NCBI GenBank assembly: GCA_030745875.1
Contig: JASLNT010000058.1
Span: 1-64,000 of the forward strand
Origin: Phycisphaerae bacterium
Lineage (GTDB): Bacteria > Planctomycetota > Phycisphaerae > SM23-33
Length of the DNA: 64,000 nucleotides
Reading direction: 5' to 3'
Positions 17,247 to 26,469 of this stretch are shown here, piece by piece. The translations under genes and the position numbers were made by a program. The notes under the pieces were generated by a model that saw only the letters and a program-made list of their open reading frames with translations, had not been told where the DNA came from and searched no databases. Within the stretch, counting starts at the first letter, position 1. The number at the start of each line of letters is the position of its first letter.

Positions 17247-18073
17247 CCGACAACAACGACTCTGCGTGCAGTATCGGATCGGTGTCTTTCGGGAGCGGGC
17301 GTCTGGCGGTGATCGCCGGGCCCTGTATGGCCGAAAGTCTCCAGCTGTGCCTCGAAGTCGCATCGGAGATGGCGCAGATCTGCCGCCAGCTCGACATCGG
17401 ATACGTCTTCAAAGCCAGCTTCGACAAAGCCAACCGCACCAGTTCGAGCAGCTATCGCGGTCCGGGCCTGGAAACCGCCGGACCCTGGTTCGAACAGGTT
17501 GCTCGCGAAATCGACGTTCCGATTGTCACCGACATTCACGATCCCTCCCAAGCCGCGCCCGCCGCACAGGTCGCCGACTGCCTGCAGATACCCGCTTTCC
17601 TCTGTCGCCAGACCGATCTGCTCCTGGCGGCGGCGGACACCGGAAAAACAGTGAACATCAAGAAGGGGCAGTTCATGGCGCCCTGGGACATGGGCCAAGC
17701 CGTCGATAAAGTCCGCGCCGCAGGAAACGACAATGTCCTGCTGACCGAGCGGGGCACTACGTTCGGATACAACAGGCTCGTGACGGACTTTCGGGGAATT
17801 CCCCAGATGCGGCGGTTCGCGCCGGTTGTTTTTGACGCTACGCATTCGGTTCAGGAGCCCGGTGGGCTGGGAAATGCTTCGGGCGGTAAAAGAGAATATG
17901 CGCCCTTGCTTGCCGGGGCGGCGATGGCGGCGGGAGCCGATGCGCTGTTCATCGAGACCCACACCGATCCTGACAGCGCCAAATCAGACGCCGCCAGCCA
18001 GGTCCCGCTCGACGAAATGTCCAACCTGCTGCGGAAATGCCTGGCGATTTACGAAATCGCCCGGAAAACCTGA
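17243..18073 (+). CDS. kdsA: 3-deoxy-8-phosphooctulonate (Kdo-8-P) synthase, metal-dependent type
   Basis: A 276-residue enzyme that condenses phosphoenolpyruvate with arabinose 5-phosphate to Kdo 8-phosphate, a precursor of the LPS inner core. Family blocks are VIAGPCMAES, FKASFDKANRTSSSS, IPAFLCRQTDLLLAAA, IKKGQFMAPWDM, TERGTTFGYN and DATHSVQ. Cys in GPC, His in DATHS, Glu in IETH and Asp in KSDAAS match the ligands of the metallo-type enzyme described from Aquifex. ATG 17243 overlaps the preceding stop. Together with lpxA in this window it supports a Kdo-lipid A outer membrane. Confidence 0.96.
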   Translation: MTDNNDSACSIGSVSFGSGRLAVIAGPCMAESLQLCLEVASEMAQICRQLDIGYVFKASFDKANRTSSSSYRGPGLETAGPWFEQVAREIDVPIVTDIHDPSQAAPAAQVADCLQIPAFLCRQTDLLLAAADTGKTVNIKKGQFMAPWDMGQAVDKVRAAGNDNVLLTERGTTFGYNRLVTDFRGIPQMRRFAPVVFDATHSVQEPGGLGNASGGKREYAPLLAGAAMAAGADALFIETHTDPDSAKSDAASQVPLDEMSNLLRKCLAIYEIARKT

Positions 18074-18088
18074 TACTGAACGGATCGC

Positions 18089-19225
18089 ATGATTTCACTG
18101 GAAGTACAGCACACAGACGGTAAGGCCCGCGCCGGAGTTCTGTCCACTCCGCACGGGCGGGTCCAGACACCGATATTCATGCCCGTAGGAACCGCCGGAG
18201 CCGTAAAGGGCGTTACGCCCGAGCAACTCACCTCCTCCGGATCGCGGATGATTCTCGCGAATACTTATCACATGATGCTCCGCCCGGGCGGGCGGACTGT
18301 TGAGGAATTGGGCGGGCTGCACGCGATGATGGGCTGGGACGGTCCGATCCTTACCGACAGCGGGGGGTTTCAGGTGTTTTCGCTGGCGCATCTGCGCCAG
18401 ATAGACGACGAGAAAGTTGTTTTCCAATCTCACGTGGACGGTAGTCTGGAGGAGCTGACTCCCGGCAGGTGCATGGAGATTCAGAGGCAGCTTGGCGCCG
18501 ACGTGATTATGCAGCTTGACGAGTGCCCGCCAGGCGATGCGACGCTCGAACACGTCGCACGTGCGGTGGATCGCAGCATCTTGTGGGCTAAAGAGTGCAA
18601 GCGTGCATGGTTAGCCGGCGGGGAATCGGTCCAGTCGCTGTTCGGTATTCAGCAGGGGGGCGTTTTTGCGGATCTTCGCGCCCGCAGCGCCGAAGCGCTT
18701 GTCGAACTGAACTTGCCCGGATACGCCATTGGCGGTCTCAGCGTTGGGGAGGGGCACGAAGCGATGGTTCTGGCTCTGGATGCCGCCGATTCGCAATTCC
18801 CTGCAGATCGTCCGCGGTACCTGATGGGTGTTGGCGAGCCCCGCGACATACTCGCCGCAGTGCAGCGCGGTATAGATATGTTCGACTGCGTCCTGCCCAC
18901 GCGCAACGCCCGCAACGCCTTTGCCTTCACGTGGGGCGGCCGGTTGCGTCTGCGAAACGCACAGTGGACTGCAGATCCCGCCCCCCTGGACGAAAACTGC
19001 AGTTGCTACGCTTGCAGCAACTTCTCCCGCGGGACGATCAGGCACTTGTTTATGGCTAAGGAAATGCTGGCGGCTACTCTACTTACGATACATAATCTGC
19101 ATTTTTTCGCGGAGTTTATGGCTGCGATTCGCAGTTCGATCGCCTCGGGAACACTCGAGTCTGACGCCAAACAATGGGTCTCGCAGATGTACGCCTCCAG
19201 GCGGATCCCGGGCGACGAGAAATGA
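18089..19225 (+). CDS. tgt: tRNA-guanine transglycosylase (queuine tRNA-ribosyltransferase)
   Basis: A 378-residue enzyme that exchanges guanine-34 for preQ1 in tRNAs with GUN anticodons. Visible blocks: MPVGTAGAVKGVTPEQL, ILTDSGGFQVFSL with the general-base Asp, YAIGGLSVGEGHEAM, LMGVGEPRDI, and GIDMFDCVLPTRNARN with the nucleophilic Asp. The zinc site is CSCYAC with His in TIHNLHFF. It starts 15 bp after kdsA and is followed by yajC, a neighbour pairing common in bacteria. Confidence 0.97.
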   Translation: MISLEVQHTDGKARAGVLSTPHGRVQTPIFMPVGTAGAVKGVTPEQLTSSGSRMILANTYHMMLRPGGRTVEELGGLHAMMGWDGPILTDSGGFQVFSLAHLRQIDDEKVVFQSHVDGSLEELTPGRCMEIQRQLGADVIMQLDECPPGDATLEHVARAVDRSILWAKECKRAWLAGGESVQSLFGIQQGGVFADLRARSAEALVELNLPGYAIGGLSVGEGHEAMVLALDAADSQFPADRPRYLMGVGEPRDILAAVQRGIDMFDCVLPTRNARNAFAFTWGGRLRLRNAQWTADPAPLDENCSCYACSNFSRGTIRHLFMAKEMLAATLLTIHNLHFFAEFMAAIRSSIASGTLESDAKQWVSQMYASRRIPGDEK

Positions 19226-19367
19226 AACCCCGCGCCGAAAAAGCATATTTGCTGATTGTCGGCTTTGCTTTTCATTTGACCGCGGGGTGTTAATGGGGCA
19301 CAATCCCGCCTCGGACACGCGCCAAAACCAACACCAACCCGCTCCGAACGGGCAAGAAGGAAACACA

Positions 19368-19901
19368 ATGAAGATCACCAGGACTCTGTTGCTTGTACTC
19401 GCCGTTTCGATCTCGCTGGCCGGATTGACCACTACGGTTACCGCTGCGGAGGCCACCACCCAGCCGGCCGGCGGCGCCGGAACTGACGACGGCCCGAAAC
19501 TCACCGAAGCCGACAGATCCGACGATGCGACCGCCGCAGACGATTCGACGCAGCCGGCGGGGCAGCCCACCTCACAACCGGGCGGTCCGAAACAGCGTGA
19601 CCCGGGTCTGTTCAGCAATCCCATGTTCCTCCTGATTGGCGCGATGTTGCTGATGTTCATTTTCATGGGCAGAGGCAAACGTAAGAATGAAGCCAAGCGC
19701 AAGGAGATGCTTGCGGCGCTGAAGAAGGGCGACAAGGTGACCACCATAGGCGGTATTATAGGGACTGTTATGGAAGTGCGGGACGATGAAGTCACCGTCA
19801 AGATCGACGAGGGCAGCAACGCCAGGATGCGTTTTGCACGCTGGGCTGTTCGCGGCGTGGGCAGCGACGCAAAGACCGAAGAACCCGAAGACAAGAAGTA
19901 G
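19368..19901 (+). CDS. yajC: Preprotein translocase subunit YajC, N-terminally extended
   Basis: A 177-residue version of the small SecDF-associated subunit (typically about 100 residues). ATG 19368 follows agaagga (19355-19361). The C-terminal half is canonical: a transmembrane segment (PMFLLIGAMLLMFIFMG) and the YajC core KRKEMLAALKKGDKVTTIGG...GTVMEV. The odd part is the first 85 residues: a signal-peptide-like helix (LLLVLAVSISLAGLTTTVTA) and a Thr/Gln/Pro/Gly-rich, mostly uncharged linker. The protein may therefore have two membrane passages or a cleaved leader with an extended periplasmic arm. secDF is not next to it; the inositol-phosphate synthase gene follows. Confidence 0.9.
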   Translation: MKITRTLLLVLAVSISLAGLTTTVTAAEATTQPAGGAGTDDGPKLTEADRSDDATAADDSTQPAGQPTSQPGGPKQRDPGLFSNPMFLLIGAMLLMFIFMGRGKRKNEAKRKEMLAALKKGDKVTTIGGIIGTVMEVRDDEVTVKIDEGSNARMRFARWAVRGVGSDAKTEEPEDKK

Positions 19902-20042
19902 ACATCGATATCGGGATGAACGCCAATCGTTCGCGAACGGGCGTCTGGCGGCTTGCAAATTACGGTTCAAACGCTCAAAATACGTTCTTGAGCTATAGAA
20001 TACACGTGCGGTCGACCCTCAGGAATCACTAGAGGTCTACAA

Positions 20043-21185
20043 ATGAGCAAGATTAAAGTCGCTGTTGTCGGAGTGGGTAATTGCGCCAGTTCGCTTCTCC
20101 AGGGCATTCATTACTACAAGGACTCCCGCGCCGACGAAACAGTCGGGCTGATGCATTGGGATATCGGCGGGTACCTACCGGGCGATATCGAGATCGTTGC
20201 GGCGTTCGACATAGATAAGCGAAAGGTGGGCGAGGACGTGTCGTCGGCCATTTTCGCCCGCCCCAACTGCACTAAGGTATTCTGCTCGGACGTTCCTAAA
20301 ACGGGTGTGACTGTGCGTATGGGACGCGTTCTTGACGGATTCAGCAAGCACATGAGCGAGTACGAAGCTCGCTATACGTTTATCCGCGCCGACGCACCCG
20401 AACCGGATAAGGACGAGGTCGTCAGAGTCATCAGAGATTCCGGCGCCGAAATGGTCTTGAACTATTTGCCCGTTGGCTCCGAAAAAGCCACCCGCTTCTA
20501 CGTCGAATGCGCACTGGCGGCTGAGGTTGGTTTTGTAAACAACATGCCCGTATTCATCGCCAGCGATCTGGATTGGGCCAGACGATTCGCCGACGCGAAT
20601 CTTCCTATAATCGGCGACGACATAAAGGCCCAGCTCGGAGCGACGATAACACACCGAATTCTCACCGACCTGTTCAAGAAGCGCGGTGTGAAGATCGATC
20701 GTACGTACCAGTTGAATACGGGCGGAAACACCGATTTCCTTAATATGCTCAACAGGGCTCGCCTGTTGTCCAAGAAGACATCGAAAACCGAGGCCGTCCA
20801 GTCCGTCGCCGGTGAGCGTATCGACGACCATAACATACACGTCGGACCCAGCGATTACGTACCGTGGCAGGAAGATAACAAGGTCTGCTTCATACGCATG
20901 GAAGGCAAGCTGTTCGGCGACGTGCCGATGAATTTGGAGCTTAGATTGTCGGTGGAGGATTCCCCGAATTCCGCCGGTGTCGCCATCGATGCGATTCGTT
21001 GCTGCAGATTAGCGCTCGATCGCGGAATGGGCGGGGTGCTCTACGCTCCGTCATCTTATTTCTGCAAGCACCCGCCCAAGCAGTATACCGATGACCAGGC
21101 ATACAGCCTTACCGAAGAGTTCATCAGAGGGGCGAATCTGCAAGTCAATCACAGCGCGTCGGATGTGAATGTCAAGAAACTGTAG
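20043..21185 (+). CDS. Inositol-3-phosphate synthase
   Basis: A 380-residue NAD-dependent enzyme converting glucose 6-phosphate to 1L-myo-inositol 1-phosphate, the first step to inositol lipids. The Rossmann motif is [17 protein letters not shown] at the N-terminus; later blocks are [41 protein letters not shown] and [11 protein letters not shown], all characteristic of the prokaryotic short form. The start is supported by gagg at 20031-20034. It is monocistronic as far as can be seen, converging with dxs. Confidence 0.95.
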   Translation: MSKIKVAVVGVGNCASSLLQGIHYYKDSRADETVGLMHWDIGGYLPGDIEIVAAFDIDKRKVGEDVSSAIFARPNCTKVFCSDVPKTGVTVRMGRVLDGFSKHMSEYEARYTFIRADAPEPDKDEVVRVIRDSGAEMVLNYLPVGSEKATRFYVECALAAEVGFVNNMPVFIASDLDWARRFADANLPIIGDDIKAQLGATITHRILTDLFKKRGVKIDRTYQLNTGGNTDFLNMLNRARLLSKKTSKTEAVQSVAGERIDDHNIHVGPSDYVPWQEDNKVCFIRMEGKLFGDVPMNLELRLSVEDSPNSAGVAIDAIRCCRLALDRGMGGVLYAPSSYFCKHPPKQYTDDQAYSLTEEFIRGANLQVNHSASDVNVKKL

Positions 21186-21198
21186 CCCGCTGACTCCG

Positions 21199-23082
21199 TC
21201 AGGAGTTTTCAATCATATCCTTGAGTGTCGAGGCCAGGCTCGCCGCGTCGAGCCCGGCTTGGGCGAGTTGCTCGCGGCGTGATGCGTGGGCGATGAACCG
21301 ATCGGGCAGGCCAATCACGCGAATGTTCTTCGTATCCAGGTCCAGATTTGACACTGCTTCCAGAACGGCCGATCCGAAACCGCCGATTGCGGCGTGATCC
21401 TCGCAGACCACGATCGGCTTGCCCGTTGCGATCAGTTCGCCGATCAATTTCGTATCCAGCGGTTTTGCAAATCGTGCGTTTACAACGCCCACCGACAGCC
21501 CTTCGGCGCTTAGTTGTTGCTCTGCGGTGATTGCGTTGGCAAGGACGGCTCCGTAGCAGAGGAATGTTCCGTCCGTTCCTTTGCTGATAGTTCGCGCCTT
21601 GCCCGACTTGAATGTTGGGCATTTCCCCGGAAGATCCGGAGGTGTTTCGTCGCGCGGATATCGTATCGCCGCCGGTCCGTCCAGCGACACCGCCAAATTC
21701 AGCGCCGCCTGCAGTTCGATCCCGTCGGCCGGAGCCATCAGCGTTATCCCGGGCATGGCGCGCAACATCGCCACATCCATCGTTCCATGATGCACCGCAC
21801 CGTCAGAGCCCACCAGCCCGGCGCGATCCATGCACAGGACAACGCTCAGCCCCTGCAGGCAGACATCGTGGAATATCTGGTCCATCGCACGCTGCATGAA
21901 GGTCGAGTAGACCGCGACAACCGGCTTCAGGCCTGTTTTGGCCAGACCCGCCGCCATCGCCACTGCGTGCGATTCGCTAATCCCGACGTCTACGTATCGA
22001 TTGGGGAATTCCTCGCGGAATTTCACGAGTCCGGTTCCATCCGGCATGGCTGCGGTGATTGCGACGACATCGGAATTGTCGTGCCCGAGCTGAACGATCG
22101 TATCGGCGAAGGCTTCGGTCCACGTTGGGCGGTGCTGGTGGGGGCGCGAGACGGCTTTACCGTTGCTCATGTCGAACGCCGAGGGGCTGTGAAATCGGCG
22201 CGGGTCTTCCACGGCGTACATGCAACCGCGTCCCTTAACGGTGTTGACGTGGAGGATCACCGGATGATCGATCCTTGCAAGACGGCGCAGGACCCTGATA
22301 AGGTCCGGGATGTTGTGCCCGTCGACCGGTCCGAAGTAACCCAGGCCCAGCGCCTCGAAAACCTGGCGCCCGTGGATGGTGGTTTTGAGGCCGGCTTTGA
22401 TGTTTCGAATCGCGTCGGTTATCTCATCTCCCAGCGGAAGGTGGTGCAGTATGTTCTCGGTCGAGTGCTTCAGGCCCGTGTAGGCGTCCGTGAGCCTCAC
22501 GCGATCCAGCGCATAAGCCAATCCGCCGCGCGTGCGATCTATCGCCATCGAGTTATCGTTGAGAACGACCAGGAATTGGCGTTTGACGGTGGCGAGGTTG
22601 TTGATCGCCTCCAGCGACATACCGTTTGCTATGCTCGCGTCGCCCACCACCGCCACCACGTTTGTGTCGCGCCCCGCGTGCCGATCCGACCAGGCCAGAC
22701 CAATCGCCGTGGAAATCGCCGTACCCGCGTGCCCGGTGGCGAACAGGTCGTAGGAGCTTTCGTCCGGAGAGGGGAACCCGCTGATCCCGCCGCTTTGGCG
22801 AAGAGTGTCGAACTTATCGTTCCGCCCGGTCAACATCTTGTGCGCATAGCACTGATGCCCCACGTCCCACAGCAGGCGATCCGTTGAAAAATCAAATACG
22901 TAATGCAAAGCGATCGCCAGCTCAGCGACACCGAGATTACTGGCCAGATGCCCGCCGCGCTTGGAGACCGTACTGATTATGCGATCGCGCAGTTCGTCGG
23001 CCAGGTTACTCAATTCAGAGTCAGACAGAGCGCGAAGCTGGTCGGGTGAAATTATGCTGTCCAGCAGTTTGTCGGGTTCCAT
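21199..23082 (-). CDS. dxs: 1-deoxy-D-xylulose-5-phosphate synthase
   Basis: A 627-residue thiamine-diphosphate enzyme that makes DXP from pyruvate and glyceraldehyde 3-phosphate, the entry to the MEP isoprenoid pathway. Diagnostic segments are WDVGHQCYAHKMLTGR, VVGDASIANGMSLEAINN (ThDP/Mg site), HVNTVKGRGCMYAVEDP, and MDRAGLVGSDGAVHHG in the transketolase-type pyrimidine domain. Length is normal for DXS. It lies 107 bp downstream of a prenyl diphosphate synthase on the same strand, so the two isoprenoid genes are probably co-transcribed. Confidence 0.97.
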   Translation of the reverse strand: MEPDKLLDSIISPDQLRALSDSELSNLADELRDRIISTVSKRGGHLASNLGVAELAIALHYVFDFSTDRLLWDVGHQCYAHKMLTGRNDKFDTLRQSGGISGFPSPDESSYDLFATGHAGTAISTAIGLAWSDRHAGRDTNVVAVVGDASIANGMSLEAINNLATVKRQFLVVLNDNSMAIDRTRGGLAYALDRVRLTDAYTGLKHSTENILHHLPLGDEITDAIRNIKAGLKTTIHGRQVFEALGLGYFGPVDGHNIPDLIRVLRRLARIDHPVILHVNTVKGRGCMYAVEDPRRFHSPSAFDMSNGKAVSRPHQHRPTWTEAFADTIVQLGHDNSDVVAITAAMPDGTGLVKFREEFPNRYVDVGISESHAVAMAAGLAKTGLKPVVAVYSTFMQRAMDQIFHDVCLQGLSVVLCMDRAGLVGSDGAVHHGTMDVAMLRAMPGITLMAPADGIELQAALNLAVSLDGPAAIRYPRDETPPDLPGKCPTFKSGKARTISKGTDGTFLCYGAVLANAITAEQQLSAEGLSVGVVNARFAKPLDTKLIGELIATGKPIVVCEDHAAIGGFGSAVLEAVSNLDLDTKNIRVIGLPDRFIAHASRREQLAQAGLDAASLASTLKDMIENS

Positions 23083-23189
23083 ATTGTTGAATCGTTCGTC
23101 TGAAAGTTCGAGTCGCTCAGGCGGTATGTAGTAATCCGTCGCCTCAATATCATACGCGATTGGGTGAGGACAGGCTCGTGTTTTTGCCG

Positions 23190-24083
23190 TTAGTGCGTGC
23201 GTTTGGTCAGCAAATTGGCCAGATGCAGGAGTTTTTCGGCCCGCCGACCGAATCCATCCAGCGCCGCAACCGCCTGATCGCTCAAATCTTTACCGAGCTT
23301 GCGGGCTCCGTCGAGCCCTAATTGGGCTACGATCGTTCGTTTGTCCGAGTCGGCGTCCTTACCGGGAGTTTTGCCCAGAGTCCCTGCGTCGGCGGTAACG
23401 TCCAGTATGTCGTCGAACACCTGGAACGCCAGACCCAACGCCTGCCCGTATTGACCCAGCGCGTCGATGTCCGGATCGGTCAGCGCTGCGGAAACACCGC
23501 CCATCGCCGCAGACGCTTTCAGCAACGCCGCGGTCTTGCGCAAATGGATGTACGTGACGCCCTCCAGGCCTTCGGGCACGTCGCAGAGCTTCATGTCGGC
23601 GACTTGTCCGGCTATCATGCCCGCCGGACCGGCGCACCTTCCGAGTTCCAGCACAAGACGCCCGGCGCGCGCCGAACCGCTTTCAGTCAGCAGGCTGAAG
23701 GCGCGCGTCAACAGTGCGTCACCAGCCAGAATGGCCATCGCTTCACCGAATTGTACGTGCGCCGTGGGCCTTCCGCGCCGCAGGACGTCGTCATCCATCG
23801 CCGGCAAGTCGTCGTGCACCAGGCTGTAACAGTGCACCAATTCCACCGCGGCTCCGGCGCGGGCTGTCAGATCCGGGTCTCCGTCGGTTCCAAGCTCGCC
23901 GGCCATCTGGACCAGACCGGGGCGCAACCGCTTCCCACCGTTCATTACGCAATACCGCATTGCCGCAGCGAGACCCTCCGGTACTCCGGGCTCGACCAAC
24001 CATTGCTCCAGATGCTCGTTGCATCGTTGTGCGTATCGGGCCAGGAAATCGCCCAGATCCGCGCTTGCACTGTTGTCTGTCAT
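23190..24083 (-). CDS. ispA: Polyprenyl (farnesyl/geranylgeranyl) diphosphate synthase
   Basis: A 297-residue all-helical trans-prenyl synthase. The first Asp-rich motif is HDDLPAMDDDVLRRGRPT (DDx4D form, as in bacterial FPP/GGPP synthases of the IspA type) and the second is AFQVFDDILD. NGGKRLRPGLV carries the IPP-binding Lys and Arg. Chain length cannot be fixed by eye, but IspA-type FPP or GGPP synthase is most likely. It stands immediately upstream of dxs. Confidence 0.9.
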   Translation of the reverse strand: MTDNSASADLGDFLARYAQRCNEHLEQWLVEPGVPEGLAAAMRYCVMNGGKRLRPGLVQMAGELGTDGDPDLTARAGAAVELVHCYSLVHDDLPAMDDDVLRRGRPTAHVQFGEAMAILAGDALLTRAFSLLTESGSARAGRLVLELGRCAGPAGMIAGQVADMKLCDVPEGLEGVTYIHLRKTAALLKASAAMGGVSAALTDPDIDALGQYGQALGLAFQVFDDILDVTADAGTLGKTPGKDADSDKRTIVAQLGLDGARKLGKDLSDQAVAALDGFGRRAEKLLHLANLLTKRTH

Positions 24084-24213
24084 GGGGTCGCTTTCAAAGT
24101 CCGATCAGCTTATTGCAGGTTCGATCGACCGGCGTTATTATAACAGGCCCGACCCTATTGGCTATGATTTCGTCGCGGTGTCTCGATGTCACGCGACAAT
24201 ATGGAGCACAGAA

Positions 24214-25038
24214 ATGTCGAAAATTCACCCGACCGCCATCGTTGACCCCTCAGCCGAGCTTGACGGAGCTGTGGAAATCGGTCCGTATGCTGTCGTGGAA
24301 GGCGATGTCAGAATTGGCGGCGGTACGGTCATCCGGTCCCATGCGGTTATACGTCGCTACACCGAAGTTGGGGAGAATAACCAGATCGACTCCTTTGTCG
24401 TACTGGGCGGAGGACCGCAGGATTACGGTTTCAAGCCCGGAACGATCTCTTACGTGAAAATCGGAGACAACAACGTATTTCGCGAGGGCGTTACTATCAA
24501 CCGGGCCACCGGAGACGGAAACGTCACCGTAGTGGGCAACAATACGATGTGGATGGCCAACTCACACGCCGGACACAACGCGATTGTCGCCGACAACGTC
24601 ATATGCGCCAACGGTGTGGCGCTGGGCGGTTACTCGGAGATCTCGACTCGGGCGATTCTTTCCGGCGGAGTGATGATTCACCAGTTCACCTGGATCGGCG
24701 ATATGGTGATGACCCAGGGAATGGCCGGAGCCAGTTGCCACGTTCCTCCATACTGTCTTCTGGCCGAGGGCATAAACGTGCTGGTCGGGCTCAACTCCGT
24801 GGGTCTTAGGCGTGCGGACCACATCTCGCGCGAAGATCATCGCCAGATAAAGGAGGCGTTCAATCTGACCTATCGCAGCCATCTGCCGAAATCCAAGGTG
24901 ATCGAGCGTATGGATGCATGCACGGATTGGGGAGCGCCCGCGATGAAATTCCGCGACTTCATACATAAAGTCGTCAGCGCCGAAAAACCGTACAGACGGG
25001 GCTTGTGCAAGTATTCCCACAAACACAAAACGCGTTAG
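24214..25038 (+). CDS. lpxA: Acyl-[ACP]--UDP-N-acetylglucosamine O-acyltransferase
   Basis: A 274-residue left-handed beta-helix acyltransferase for the first step of lipid A synthesis. The true start is ATG 24214, with ggag at 24203-24206; the open frame extends further upstream without family similarity. Hexapeptide repeats run from IHPTAIVDPSAELDGAVEIG onward. HAGHNAIVADNVICANGVAL contains the region of the catalytic His (E. coli H125 equivalent), and GLNSVGLRR and the C-terminal helical domain are typical LpxA rather than LpxD. The gene is isolated from other lpx genes here and is divergent from ispA. Confidence 0.93.
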   Translation: MSKIHPTAIVDPSAELDGAVEIGPYAVVEGDVRIGGGTVIRSHAVIRRYTEVGENNQIDSFVVLGGGPQDYGFKPGTISYVKIGDNNVFREGVTINRATGDGNVTVVGNNTMWMANSHAGHNAIVADNVICANGVALGGYSEISTRAILSGGVMIHQFTWIGDMVMTQGMAGASCHVPPYCLLAEGINVLVGLNSVGLRRADHISREDHRQIKEAFNLTYRSHLPKSKVIERMDACTDWGAPAMKFRDFIHKVVSAEKPYRRGLCKYSHKHKTR

Positions 25039-25045
25039 GCTCCGC

Positions 25046-25321
25046 TCAGTACGTTACGGAAAAACCGCTGAATCGCCCGGTGTACGGGGCGGAAACTTCC
25101 GTGTAGTTGCGGATGAAATGGCCCATCCGGTCTTCCAGCGCCTGAAGAAACGCAGTGATTTCGTCGGTGCGGCCTTCAACAATGCATTCGACCGATCCGT
25201 CCGAGCAGTTTCGAACCGAACCGGTTATGTCGAAGGCCCCCGCGGTGCGGCAGGCGGTGAACCGGAAGCCAACTCCCTGAACGTCGCCCATGAATCGAAA
25301 AACGCGTTGCTCCTGGACCAT
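25046..25321 (-). CDS. Acylphosphatase
   Basis: A 91-residue enzyme that hydrolyses acyl phosphates. The start at 25321 gives the normal length; the frame upstream is non-family. The phosphate-binding loop is GDVQGVGFRFTACRTA with the catalytic Arg, and the catalytic Asn is in GSVRNCSDGSVE. The C-terminus FSGFSVTY matches the usual final strand. It converges with lpxA, 7 bp apart. Confidence 0.95.
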   Translation of the reverse strand: MVQEQRVFRFMGDVQGVGFRFTACRTAGAFDITGSVRNCSDGSVECIVEGRTDEITAFLQALEDRMGHFIRNYTEVSAPYTGRFSGFSVTY

Positions 25322-25358
25322 TGGAAACCGCCTTTGGAATCTTTGTAATTTGTGCCAA

Positions 25359-25386
25359 TTGCGATGCGGTGAGTTTAGCATATAAT
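25359..25386 (+). promoter_or_regulatory. Sigma70-type promoter for trpD-galK
   Basis: A perfect TATAAT (25381-25386) with TTGCGA (25359-25364) at 16-bp spacing lies 42 bp upstream of the preferred trpD start. It is also just outside the divergent acylphosphatase start at 25321. Confidence 0.5.
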
Positions 25387-25428
25387 CTCGACAGGTTGGA
25401 TGGAACTATTTCGGGAAGGAAAATGAAA

Positions 25429-26469
25429 ATGACCGATGAGAATTTCGTATACAGCGATTTACTAAGTCAGACAGTCGCCGCCGGCGACCTGTCGCGCGAG
25501 CAGGCATACTGGGCCTTTACGCAGATTATGGACGGACAGTGGACCGCCTCGCAAATCGCCGCGGTGCTTATCGCCCTGGCGGCGAAAGGTGAGACGGTGG
25601 ACGAAATCACCGCCGCCGCCCAAGCCATGCGAGACCACGCGGTGAAGATCGACACCGGCGGACTGGACGTGATAGACACCTGCGGTACGGGCGGTACGGG
25701 CCTGAGGACGTTCAATATCTCGACAACCGCTGCGCTCGTGCTCGCAGGAGCCGGGGCGAAGGTCGCAAAACACGGTAACCGTACGAACACGCGGTCGAGC
25801 GGATCGGCCGACGTGCTCGAAGCCCTGGGCGTGAATCTCGACGCCGGCGAATCGGCGGTCGCTGAGAGCCTCAAACAGGCCGGAGTGTGTTTCTGTTACG
25901 CTCGCCTCTGCCATCCGGCTATGAAGCACGCCGGACCGGTGCGCAGGGAGCTTGGCGTTCGCACTATCTTCAATGTGTTGGGCCCGCTGACCAACCCCGC
26001 CGGAGCCAAACGACAGCTAATGGGCGTTTTCAGCGACGCCCTCACCGAGCCTATCGCCAACGTTCTGGGCAATCTGGGAGCCCAGCGCGTTATGGTCGTT
26101 CACGCCGCTGACGGTCTGGATGAGATTTCGACGACATCCGAGACGCGAATCTCACAGTTCGACGACGGCCAGGTTACCACCAGAACGGTCAAGCCCGAAG
26201 ACTTCGGCATCCAGCGGGCGGTGATGGACGATCTGCTCGTCGATTCACCCCAGGCCTCAGCCGATGTGATCCGCGGAGTCCTGTCCGGTCAGAGCGGTCC
26301 GGCGCGAGATATCGTGCTCCTTAACGCCGCCGCAGGTCTCTTCGTCGCCGGAACAACCGACGATATGCAGTCCGGTCTCGCCCAGGCCGCCGAGTCCGTC
26401 GATTCAGGCTCCGCAGCCGAGGCGCTGGACAAACTGATCGCCGCCTCTTTACAGGATTCGGACGCATGA
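25429..26469 (+). CDS. trpD: Anthranilate phosphoribosyltransferase
   Basis: A 346-residue enzyme transferring phosphoribosyl to anthranilate in tryptophan synthesis. Of two close ATGs, 25429 sits 8 bases after ggaagga (25414-25420) and is preferred to 25423. Substrate-binding blocks are VIDTCGTGGTGLRTFNIST, KHGNRTNTRSSGSADVLEALG and HPAMKHAGPVRRELGVRTIFN; GPLTNPAGA follows. It is not in a trp operon: the next gene, galK, overlaps it by the tetranucleotide ATGA. Confidence 0.96.
   Translation: MTDENFVYSDLLSQTVAAGDLSREQAYWAFTQIMDGQWTASQIAAVLIALAAKGETVDEITAAAQAMRDHAVKIDTGGLDVIDTCGTGGTGLRTFNISTTAALVLAGAGAKVAKHGNRTNTRSSGSADVLEALGVNLDAGESAVAESLKQAGVCFCYARLCHPAMKHAGPVRRELGVRTIFNVLGPLTNPAGAKRQLMGVFSDALTEPIANVLGNLGAQRVMVVHAADGLDEISTTSETRISQFDDGQVTTRTVKPEDFGIQRAVMDDLLVDSPQASADVIRGVLSGQSGPARDIVLLNAAAGLFVAGTTDDMQSGLAQAAESVDSGSAAEALDKLIAASLQDSDA

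Noticed and set aside
19227..19288. Inverted arms accccgcg and cgcggggt between tgt and yajC as a terminator or riboswitch
   Set aside because: Only 8-bp arms with a 46-nt loop, no U-run, and no recognisable riboswitch core.
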